Of a DNA stretch of 64,000 nt, positions 46,571 through 57,000 are shown piece after piece (position 1 is the stretch's first letter; each line of letters opens with the position of its first letter). The translations under genes and the position numbers were made by a program. Location of the stretch: NCBI GenBank assembly GCA_030248215.1, contig JASANG010002767.1, positions 124,001 to 188,000 of the forward strand. Direction: 5' to 3'. The DNA is from Enoplolaimus lenunculus (taxonomy: Eukaryota > Nematoda > Enoplea > Enoplida > Thoracostomopsidae). The notes beneath the pieces were generated by a model. The model saw nothing but the letters and a program-made list of their open reading frames with translations, was not told the origin of the DNA and did no database searches.

Positions 46571-47695
46571 TAGATGGGCACCGAATATCCGGATATTATT
46601 GTGTAAAAACTTTTTTGGAATAATCTATATCGTTTCACTGCTAAAGTAGCTGGAACTGACGAAAAGAAATTCAGTATTGAAACCTGAGCCATAATAGTGA
46701 ACTAAATTCTTGGCGATTTTTGTGAGTAGATTTAGTTTTTTCCGTGTGTATTGCTTGCAAAAATTTAGAGCTGTACTTTAGTCTTTTTTTCAGTCACAGC
46801 TACAGTCGGAAGTTTTTATGATTCAGTACCATATTGTAATTATTTCTTTTCTTACATCTTGCTGGGTAGTTTCATAAGCTCGGTTCTATTGGACAAATAT
46901 TACTTGTAGCAATGTAACAACGAAAACATATTCCTCTGTTTAAGCATCCTCAGCGTAATAAACACAAGTGTAAAACAAAGCTAAACCTAAGCCCAAGTAA
47001 AAAATTAGTCTAAAGTTTAAGCCTACCCTATTATTGTCTAGTGAGAAAGCGGATCCAGAGGGCGAGTAGGGGGCGTACGCCCCCTCACAAAGGTTTTTGT
47101 AAAAAATCGCTTATCATAACATCTGTCAGCCCCCGTCCGAAATTTCTAGATTTTTGTTAAAAACGGGGCACCACTGAAAGTAACAAGGGATGATGTTGGT
47201 ACGATTAAGCGTAAGTATATTTCAATGTGGTTCTTTCTTCTTGGAATGTAAAACGACTCGTGTATAGATAGCTCGATCGAAGGGTGACATTTAATAGACT
47301 ATCTGTTGCAGTGGTTTAAATCAGACTGAGACAAACCACAAGAACTCAATTTCAGGTTTCCAACGCAACAATTGGTTAGTCAGTAGCAATCTTCAAAACC
47401 GAATATCCAAAACTATTGAAGCAGTTGCATATTAAATAACGATTTTTAGAATTGTATGTGTTAAGTTAATAACAATTAGCTTGTGGATCAAGATATATGC
47501 TTCCTTTAGAACAACACGGGGAAACATGTGCTTAAGAAACGAAAATTAAGGTTCGGAAACCCAAAAAACGCAAAATCGAGTTTCGGATATCCGCAATATA
47601 ATATTCAATTTCGCATATCATGATGTATCCGGATAAATATCCGGCCACAATTGTCATGTATCCGGATATGAAAAAATATCCGATATCCATCACTA
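46571..47695. mobile_element. ATATCCGGATA-type element, long copy
   Basis: The left end TAGATGGGCACCGAATATCC is partly inverted at the right as GATATCCATCACTA. The interior includes a segment shared with 6,968-7,292 and an inserted TTAGGC-hexamer MITE fragment (about 46,945-47,045) followed by GGGGCGTACGCCCCCTC. No intact coding region is visible. Confidence 0.5.
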
Positions 47696-48830
47696 ATATG
47701 TTAGCAGACGTTACTGTTCATTTTTAAAAGCCAAAATTGCTGAACTTTCTGTCCGGACGGTGAGTGGGGGCTTCAACCAGGGGAAAATCTTGAATGTCGG
47801 GCACTTTTAGCCGACTGAATAGCGTTTCAACTCAACATCCCTTTTAACCATAACTGATCACTCGTATAAATACACTTAACTCACTTATCAGTTGCATTAT
47901 GTGTGAAAAATTACGCAAAAAGTGTGATCGACTTCTAAAAAGTTAAGTTTTTAAGACTAAAATCACTCAACCGCAGTTGCAAATACTCGAATTGGTGGCT
48001 TGAACCGGGAGGTAAATCTAGTCAGTGGGTTGGAGAGGGGGGGCATCGACCGATTAAGGTTATGTTTTAGCATGTTTTATGATATCCAGTCATAATTTTA
48101 CGTGTTTTTCTTGACGGGTTTTTCGTCGATTTGTGAACTCTGTAATTTGACAATATTATGGTGTATGGTTTTATTAATTATAATAGCGATTGTTGTTTTA
48201 ATCGTGTTAATGAACGGTAATTTTACTTTATATAAATTTTTTTTTGCAGTTTTTAGTTAAAATGTATAGTAGCATCAGGATACTGCGATAGCTTTGACGA
48301 TATGATTTTGTGACGAATTATTTTCAAATGGAAAATGTTAAAATCTGCTGTAAACAATGTTTTTAAGAGAATTTTGGTGACCAAAATCATTTTGGCATGC
48401 GGATTACTGAAATTTTGAAGTTTTTATTCCGCTCGGAAACGCGTTGTATGTGTGTGTTTGTCGATCCTAATCAGGTATCAAAAGTGATTGTTATTGACCA
48501 AGATTAACTGTAAAGTGCTGTCAGTCAAGCCTAAAACCGGAATTATAATTTACCGTAACCGGAATTTTAAAAAATTACCGCATCCGCAAAGTGAAAAAAT
48601 GCCGGATTCGAAGTTCCGTCCGGTTGCACCCTGGTGAGTAGGCCTCTAATCATTAAATATAGGCCGTATAAGGTGTCCGGCTCTATACCAGACAAATGTA
48701 TCAGCATTAACAGTTTTATATCTGTTATTTGTTGTGTGCCTGTTGTTTATAATTGCATTCGTTATGTAGTGATTCTGGCTGTTAAATATTTCCCATGAAA
48801 ATTTATGTCTGAGCCTAATCAGTTCCAATG
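47696..48830. other. Gene-free stretch with one hAT-like fragment
   Basis: No exon was found. At about 48,525-48,633 the words ACCGGAATTATAATTTACCG and CCGGTTGCACCCTG mark a truncated CAGGGTGCAACCGG element. Confidence 0.4.
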
Positions 48831-49133
48831 TATAGAACAGGGGCGGATCGCTATTATAAGCATATCCGTAAGCCTAAGCGTAAGCGAAAGAATGAGCATA
48901 TTCTGAAGCCTGAGCCACGCAAAAAAATTAGTATTCACCTTAAGCAGTCTAACAGGCCGATGTATAGAACAGGGGCGGATCGCTGTAATAAGCATGTATT
49001 CGTAAGCCTAAGCGTAAGCGAAAGAATGAGCATATGCCTAAGCCTATGTCACGCAAAAAAATTAGTCTATAGCTGAAGCTTACACGTTTCTAGTCCTACA
49101 GAAAAAACGTTCCGCTCCTGATCTTTACATGGG
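48831..49133. mobile_element. Two head-to-tail TTAGGC-hexamer MITE left ends
   Basis: The left end ATGTATAGAACAGGGGCGGA occurs at about 48,830 and again at about 48,960, each followed by CGTAAGCCTAAGCG and AATGAGCATAT. A single right end, CCGCTCCTGATCTTTACATG, closes at about 49,133. Outer flanks CCTAATCA and TCTAATCA form a 7/8 duplication. The block therefore behaves as one insertion with an internal duplication. Confidence 0.7.
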
Positions 49134-50008
49134 CCGTCTAATCATAAGCATACGGTAAAATAATAGAATTTTAACTACCATGGAAAGTGTACAACAGCAT
49201 ATATTTCATTTTCAACGGGTTTTATTTGTATTGTACAATTTGTGTGTTTGGTGGTTTGAAGATGTTGAAGCCGTATGAACCGGATAAACAAATCGTAGGC
49301 CGTTATTATGTACTTTTTATATTTCATTTGCTGAGCAAATATGCTGGTCATTGAACATGTGTGTATGGCGGGCCAGAGTTTGCCTGTTTGTTTATGTCGG
49401 GAACGGAAAACAGATATTGAAGTGTGTAAAAGTTTAAAAGTTTTATTTTTAGCCAATGCAATTTAGGCATGGCAGACATTCACCAGGCCGTCTAAAATTT
49501 GACATAAAATGGCAGATGTGCCGAAAACATGACATTTTTGACGCATTTTGTTATTTTCAGTTCAAATTCAACAATTGCAGCATATCTGCATTGAAAAGTT
49601 AAATGATCTGCGAGTGATTACAACTATAAATATGATCGTTAAAGAAATAGAATTCTTGTAATTATATAACGGAAACGGACATACGTTTTTACCGGAAACG
49701 GATGTTCGGTTATACTCTTTCATACACTGTAAGGGCGGCGCTATGCTTTATGTTGCCGCATTGCACATTATATCAATTTGTAAACCAAACTTTTTGCTTG
49801 CGATGCCAGGTGGTGCTAAAACGACAAGTATAATGTCATCCTGAAACTTCCCAATATTTTATCCATGGTTTCCGTATGTATGTATATATGTAGGCATGTC
49901 TGTATGGGAATATGAAACAGTTTCGAGTTAAACCAACAGTAAATGTATATACAGCAGTACTTTTAAAGAGCGCGACATTGACCTGTACCTGAGATTTAAT
50001 TCATTGTT
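49134..50008. other. Gene-free stretch
   Basis: No exon with splice support and no recognised repeat apart from ACCGGAAACGGA words near 49,690. Confidence 0.35.
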
Positions 50009-50016
50009 GTACCACT

Positions 50017-50175
50017 GGCCGATGTATAGAACAGGGCCGGATCGTATTCCGGAGGCGCTGTTTAAGCTTTAGACTCATTTTTTTGCTTAAGCTTAGGCGT
50101 ACAATAGGCTCATCCATACGCTTAGGCTTAGGAATATGCTTATACTACTGTGCCGACCCTTTTCTATACATGGGC
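50017..50175. mobile_element. TTAGGC-hexamer MITE with perfect 8-bp duplication
   Basis: A 159-bp copy begins GGCCGATGTATAGAACAGGG and ends CTTTTCTATACATGGGC. It is flanked by GTACCACT at 50009-50016 and 50176-50183. The perfect 8-bp duplication sets the family's insertion signature and points to hAT-type mobilisation. Confidence 0.9.
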
Positions 50176-50330
50176 GTACCACTTCTCACCGCCGGCTTAT
50201 CCGTTTACACCTGGATGTGTTCATTTATCTATAGTTAAGCCTAAAACGTAAAAATAAAGGACATAGCCATGGTGAAAAATTAGTCTAAAAATACTGTCTC
50301 AAAGTTTACAGGGTCCTTTGTAAACCTACT

Positions 50331-50717
50331 GTACTGACTCGAATAAGAGTGGGGTCTGATATATATTTGGCTTTTCGAGAGGGTACCCCCTGTTATTCGT
50401 TACGGATAGTTATTTATTTTTAACCCACCCTTCGTTACTGATAGATATCCGGTATCGCAACTAACCGTTGAATTAAACGTTTTTTGCCTTGAATCAAGAG
50501 CTTGAGCGATAATGCAAGGTCATACTTTGGAATTAAGCTTTAAAGTTTCGAACTAAACATTATTTGGTCCTGAAGTCATTTATGAGCTACAATTTGGGGT
50601 AATTGATATTTATGGGCTCTAATTTAGGGTTTAGGGACTTACAGACTCTTATTAGTGATACGGACTTCTATTGATTGGGACTCAAAAATGGGGATCCTCT
50701 CTTATTCGGGTCGCTAC
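50331..50717. mobile_element. GTAGTGACCCGAATAAG element
   Basis: The left end GTACTGACTCGAATAAGAG and right end CTTATTCGGGTCGCTACAG bound an approximately 385-bp copy with the conserved inner blocks TTGAATTAAACGTTT, GAGCTTGAGCGATAATGC and TACGGACTTCTATTGATT. Confidence 0.7.
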
Positions 50718-50870
50718 AGTATATATTAACGCAAATTATCTTGCCGAAACTGCTGCAGCACGCTACGCGCCATTTAAAACCCTACTCAGGAAAAGATTTT
50801 CACTTTGTAATATTTAGAAATTCTGAAATCTTCAACTTTTGTTCTTGTCTTCATATCTGAATAAAGTACA

Positions 50871-50953
50871 CACTGCAAAAAAGCGTTAGTCAAATTGTCG
50901 AATTTGACTCAGTTTGTGCAGTCCAGAAGTTTGGTTCACCATTTTTTGCAGTG
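50871..50953. mobile_element. Hairpin MITE, strongly shortened
   Basis: CACTGCAAAAAAGCG at the left and TTTTTTGCAGTG at the right, only 83 bp apart. GTCGAATTTGACTCAGTTTG is left of the centre. Confidence 0.6.
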
Positions 50954-51338
50954 CAGTTTGTTTCGACATTTTATATCTTTGTGTTTTGCTGAATTTCATG
51001 GCGTGTGAGTGGCACTTCGTCTCTATTAAAATGAATACCACCGGATATTCGGACGTGACAAATATTCTTTATGTGAATCCGAAAAGAAATATAATCGGAT
51101 ATCCGAACGGCCTTTGTGCAACAAGCCTTTTGCATTTTTACGGTTGTGTTGTACACCGGCTAGAAACCGGCCGGTCACTGGACAGCCGGCCAAAGTATTG
51201 ATTCCCCAACCACTAATAGTTTATATCACAGAAAAAGCTAAAAACATTGTGTGACGTCATTAATTTTATATTTTTAATCATATTTACATTTCGATGCTGA
51301 AACTTTTAGCTGAAATGTGAAATGTTGCCTACTGTTAT

Positions 51339-51650
51339 GGCCAATGTAAACAACAGCGATGGAACAGTATTATAAGCATATTCCTAAGCCTAATCCTAAG
51401 GCAGCCTAAGCCAAGCAGAAAATTAGTCTAAAGCTTAAAGCTTACTCTATTCTAGTTCCACAGAAAAACGTTCCGCCCCTGATTTTTACATGGGCCGGAT
51501 TTAGACTAACTTTTTGGTTGGATTAGGCATAGGCTTTGGTTTAGGCCTAGGAATATGCTCATTCTTACGCTTAGGATTATGCTTAGGCTTAATCGTAGAC
51601 TTAGGGATATGCTTATAAATACTGTTCCGCCCCTGTTGTTTACATTGGCC
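51339..51650. mobile_element. TTAGGC-hexamer MITE, composite of two copies
   Basis: The outer ends GGCCAATGTAAACAACAG and CTGTTGTTTACATTGGCC are perfect inverted repeats. An internal right end (GTTCCGCCCCTGATTTTTAC, about 51,490) shows that two copies, oppositely oriented in their hexamers, are joined. Confidence 0.7.
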
Positions 51651-51676
51651 TCATTAGTTAACACAATCCTAAACTT

Positions 51677-51861
51677 GGCTCATTTATAGAACAAGGCCGG
51701 ATCGTTTTCCTGTGGTGTTGTAATAGAGCCAGTTTAATCTTTAGATTTACTTTTTTGCTTAGGTTTAGGCTTAAGAATAGGCCCATCCTTGCGCTAAGGC
51801 TTACGATTAGGCTTAGAAACATGCGTGTACTACTGTTTCGGCCCTGTTCGTTACATGGGCC
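51677..51861. mobile_element. TTAGGC-hexamer MITE
   Basis: The left end is GGCTCATTTATAGAACAAGG and the right end is CGGCCCTGTTCGTTACATGG. The inner GTTTTCCTGTGG...AGAGCCAGTTTAATC resembles the copy at 854-1062. A stray right end (GTCCCTGATCTTTACATGGG) follows at about 51,910-51,930. Confidence 0.65.
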
Positions 51862-52244
51862 CTAAATCCTAAGTTTACTATTTTATAGTCCCACAGAAAA
51901 ACGTCCCGTCCCTGATCTTTACATGGGCCACTAATGAATTTAATTTGTTTTAACAAATTTCGTTAAACAATATGATAACCGTTTCTGCTAATCTAATTTA
52001 TAAATATTAGCATTGATAAAAACTTTAGCTCTATTGTATTGCTTTTAATAAGATAAAACGGGCAAGCATCTTAAGAGAAGATACGGAGCGCTCTGAAAAA
52101 ATACCTGACGCATAATATTGTTTTTCGGCATACGACGTTCGAATGTAACGGATAATAAAAAGGTCAATGTTACTTCGTACCCATAACACCTGATAGCTTT
52201 GTATAAATTAAATCTTTAAACTTTGGGAATGCTTCAGGGTAAAT

Positions 52245-52560
52245 TTCAGCGAGTTGATATTAACTCGGAACGAGTTGAAACGACCATAACCCGGAGCTCT
52301 GAATAAGGATCAATTCAGATTTCTAAAATTTTAACTGATTTTTGTTTTGAGTTAATCAACTCACCCGTAAGCGGTTGATACGTGGCGGTCAACCACACTG
52401 TAAATCAGCGATGTCTGATTTGCTATAAAATTTGAGTGGCGTATTTTTTGCTAAATCGTGAAACAAATGCTGAAGGATATTAAAACGGATTAAAGAGAAT
52501 AATAGATTAATTCTAAAACAATCGAAACATACATAATCGTACGTTTTCCATTGAAATATA
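52245..52560. repeat. Dispersed repeat, partner of 14.5 kb copy
   Basis: A GAGTTGATATTAACTCGG foldback block is followed by TTTTTTGCTAAATCGTGAAA and TTCTAAAACAATCGAAACA, the reverse complement of the segment at 14,790-14,890. Confidence 0.6.
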
Positions 52561-52569
52561 GGCCCATGT

Positions 52570-52740
52570 ATAGGATTGTCCCTCCTAATTTCCTGGGTAA
52601 TATCCCAATTTCCCAAAATCCTAATTTCCCGAATAACATCCCAGTTTCCCAAAATCGCAATATGCCGGGTAATATCCTAATTTCCCGAGTAATATCCCAA
52701 TTTCCCAAACTAGCAATATCACCCACAAACCCCCGCGCAA
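52570..52740. repeat. CCCAATTTCCC minisatellite, upstream block
   Basis: Degenerate repeats of GGTAATATCCCAATTTCCCA and AAAATCCTAATTTCCC. It is related to the longer array at 53.23-53.80 kb, about 500 bp downstream. Confidence 0.75.
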
Positions 52741-53229
52741 AGCAATTCATTGTTTGAGCAAAATTTTTCGACTGTGTCTGTGCAGCTTAAGTGTGAGAAC
52801 CGCTTAGTGCGGGGGGTTTGGGGGGCGGTAGCCCCCATCCTGCTTATTGTTCCTTAAAATTGCGGGAGGTTCCGGAGGGCGGAATCCCTCCTGAGAACGT
52901 AATTTAAAAAGGAGTCTATCTGGAGGATGGAAGGTTTTATCTCGGGAAGTTGTTTTTTATTGTGTTCTCAAAGGTGTTGTGCACCTACGACTCCCCACTA
53001 GGCAATTTATGTCTAGATTGAATTTATATTAAACACAGTTATTGTGTATTCTTAAAATTATACCACAAATAGTGCGTTCCGAAAAGGGGCGTTGCCGAGA
53101 ATTGGTTTCCGAAGGGTAACCTTATTTTTCAAAGGGAAAACTCAATATATTTAAATTATATGAGCAACGTAAAATAAAATTACGGCAAACATGTGTTAAA
53201 TAGTGCAAATGAACAATTTCACCCGAAAC

Positions 53230-53800
53230 GTCCTAAATATGCCGAGCGAAAAAGGCTGCGCCCAAAATCCCAATTTCCCGGGTTATATCCTACCTTCTCA
53301 GAATCTCAATTTCCAAAATCCCGAGCGAAAAACGTTGCGCCCAAAATCCCAATTTCCCAAAATCCCGAGCAGAAAACGCTGCGCCCAAAATCCCAATTTC
53401 CCGGGTTATATCCGAATTTCCCAAAATCTCAATTTCCCAAAATCCCGAGCGAAAAACGCTGCGAAAATCCCAATTTCCCGGGTAATATCCGAATTTCCCA
53501 AAATCCCAATTTCCCAAAATCTCCGAACAGAGAACGCTGCGCTCAAAACATCAATTTCCCGGGTTATATTCGAATTTCCCAAAATCCCAATTTCCCAAAA
53601 TCCCGAGCGAAAAACGCTGCGAAGACCCCAATTTCCCGAGTAATATCTGAATTTCACAAAATCCCAATTTCCCAAAATCCCGACCGAAAAACGCTGCGCC
53701 AAAAATCCCAAAATCCCAATTTCCCAAAATACCGAGCAAAAAACGCTGCGCCCAAAATCCCATATTCCCAAAATCCCGAGCAAAAAGCGCTGCGCCCATA
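53230..53800. repeat. CCCAATTTCCC / CGAGCGAAAAACGCTGCG minisatellite
   Basis: Higher-order tandem array built from CCCAATTTCCCAAAATC and CCGAGCGAAAAACGCTGCG words in units of roughly 45-90 bp. Because the words avoid stops in several frames, long overlapping open frames (up to 232 codons) appear on both strands. They give repetitive SQFPKIP-like peptides and have no domain or splice support, so they are treated as a by-product of the repeat. Confidence 0.8.
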
Positions 53801-54001
53801 CGTTGTAAACAATTGCACACTGCGTACTATTTCTATCTATGCTACGTATATTATACAGCTGAATTTAAAGCTGAGCTTGAGTCAAAATTGAGCATTGAGT
53901 AAACGGTAGTTTAATTGACTTTGAAGTAGACATATATCATGGAACCAAGTAAAAATGGTTACAAAACCATATCAGTGAATTAATTTTAGATACACTAAAC
54001 A

Positions 54002-57000
54002 ATGATTGTTTGTTTTTCGAAATCCCTAAACATTATAGCACTGGTGTTGTGCTTGTGCATAGCAACAGGTTCCGTAGAAGACGCCACGACGTGCCATTCA
54101 GTTGGAAATCAACCTGTCATTTATGACCCAACGTGCTCTCAGCCAGGTACTGCGGTGACCGGAATAAAAGTGGACTAATACGAGAGAAGTTTCCATTTTG
54201 CATCCGAATCAATAGAAGCCTGTATTCCTAATAAGAGTCCGTTAGTGGATAGAGCGGCAAAGGCTTGATTAGAGTCCATAGAAACGACCAATCCAGAAGC
54301 ATCGCCTCGACTTTTCAAATATTATAACATTCAAGCGACCCGCAAAAATATAATCCAGAAAAAAACATTAACGGACATTTGGCACTCAACAAAAATTGTT
54401 CGGACCAAGCCAGCTTCTGCCCAAGAGAAACAAAATCAAAATACAAGGTTGTTGGGTACAGCTATTAAACATGGGGGCAAAATTAAAAAAATAATAATGG
54501 TCCGCAAGCATCACTTGGCAATTCTTCTCAAAAATAGCTAATTCAACACCATTGTTGTGTCTTAATTTTGTTTCACCACAGGATTCAGTTCCGACTATAT
54601 ATGGCAAAATTTGTTCTGATGCAATGTATTTTATTCACAAGTGCAAGTTTTTGTAGAGAGAACTTTACAACTGCAAATAGCACGCGCAAATGTCTGACGC
54701 AGGCGGAGTCGAATTTTGTCTCAGTTGGTGTAGTTAGGAAAAGCCTATTTCAGAGAGAGAGAGTGTCAATTTGGCTCACCATTTTTTAGAGTGTACGAAC
54801 GTTGACAATGTTAGGATTAGGTTCAGGCTTAGGTTTATGCTTACGTTTAAGCTTAGGCTTTGGCTTATATGTTTAATAGGCTTATTCAGCGGACAATTCT
54901 ACTGGTGTATAATACCATTGTTGCATGATTTATACTTTCAGGAGCATCTCATGATGGTTGTAATGCTGGTGGGCAAGGACAAAATTGCCGGTTTTGTTTT
55001 GCTGTTCCGGACAAATGCAAAGCAACAACAACAACAACAACCACTACTACAACTCCACACACAACACATACAACAACAAAGTATACCGGAACAACACCAT
55101 CGACTACACCATATAATCCAGGTGAATATCGTGTAGTTGTTGGCGGAGGTACGGAATATCGACCCCTAGGAATTTAATAAAAAATAGTTCATTTTATAGA
55201 TAACGACGCGCTAAGTTCAACGATGCCATTTGTAGGGCTGCACGGTCCCCGGTTCAATTGTTATGGCCCTTTAAATTTTAACTCTTTACCATGTACAAAC
55301 AACAATCAAATTTGTGTAAGGAATAAGCCTGGTTAAGTTTTGTTTTACGAACATGTGAATGATAGATACTTTCTCTTCCAATCTGTGCAATTTTGCGTTA
55401 TAATTTCGAGGGCCATAACTTATAAACCGTTGGTCATGCAGCCATAAAAATGGTACCTTGAATTCAGCTCGTCGAGATCTATATGATGGACCACCTTTTA
55501 TCAAAATCATAGGGGGTCCAGATTCCGTACCTCCGCCTACTTGTTTAGGTCCCCCAAACTAGTGTTAATTTAATACAAGGCAAATTACATCACAGTGTTT
55601 ATAATTATGCATCACGTGCTTTGGCTTAGGCTCATTTAAGCTTTTAGGCTCAGGCTTAAGTTTAGGTTTAGACTTAGGTTCGGGCCCATAGTCGGAGGGC
55701 GGGTCAGGGTCCTCAGCCCCTCCCCTGGAAGCATTCCCTCCTTCTGGAAAGTTTTCAACCTCGCTTGATAAAATACATCGAAAACCTTTGTATGCCCCTT
55801 TTGAAAAATGTTCAAACCACGCTGGTAAGGCGGGTGAGCTGGCTACAGGCTGCTAGGTTATAAGCTTAGGCTTGTTCTCATTCTTAGGCGTTTACGCTCA
55901 GGTTCGTTATGCGTTGGGGTAAACTTTATACGGGGAAAATAAACAACTGCCAAAAATTAAACTATTGTTCGTTCTCAATGAAAACCTTAAAACTTTTTCA
56001 TTGTCAAAATGAAAAGTTGGAACTCCGGTTGAAAAATTAACCAGTTTATTTTTTGATGACGCAAGAAAGTAGTCCTGCGAAGAGAGAGCGGATACCGTTA
56101 TGCCATATGCTAACGGTTATGTACTTTCAGCAGATTCGCAGTATAATATGCTCATCTCTGTAGGTAAATCTGAGCTAATCCTGAAACCGAAAGCCTAACT
56201 GTGAACATGAGTTTGGAGCTGAAATCTAAGGGTTTCGATTTTGAATCTAAGTGTGTTATATAGCAGAAGATTACGATTTGGCCGTATTAGATTTCACACA
56301 GTGGTACGTTGCAAGTTATTTAAAAGCCTAAGTCGAACGATATGATCCATAGTGAGCAAACGGGACATCATTGAAAGTAACAAGGGTTATACTTTCCGAG
56401 CTAGCTAGAATCGAGCCTAATTCTGGTTTATGTAAAATTTAGGTTGTATGGAAATTGTTAATTGATTCCAAGTCAAGTATATACAGGGGCTTGCCGACTG
56501 GGGAATAACGGACTGGACGACTTAAAGACTGGAAAGCGCACACTTATAGGATTAGGCTTAGAGTTGGGTTTAGGTTTTCTCTTCAAGATAGGCCAATATA
56601 GATTACATTGGCCTCAAATGATCATAGCAGTGTATTAAAGCACTGCATAAAAAATTTGAACGGATGAAGCACAGCCGGTTCTGAATCTTAGACAATTTTT
56701 AAGGTAACATGACACTAATATGGTCAGACGAATTTGATACGTTGGATTTTTCAAAATGGAAACACGAGTTGACACTGAGTGGAGGTGGAAATTGGGAATT
56801 TGAATGGTACGTAAACAACCGGACGAATAGTTATGTCAATCCTGACGAAGGCGTCCTACACATCCGGCCGACGTTGACCCAGGAGTCCGGGTTCGATATT
56901 CACAACGATCGTGTGGATTTTTGGGGTGGACAGCCAGCGGACACTTGTACAATGAACCAGTTTTACGGCTGTGAACGCGATCCAAAAGCCAGTGGCAATG

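Noticed and set aside
53193-53891. A 232-codon open frame on the plus strand, with long frames on the minus strand of the same DNA
   Set aside because: It is made almost wholly of minisatellite words, several frames are open at once, and it has no domain, splice signal or start context of note.
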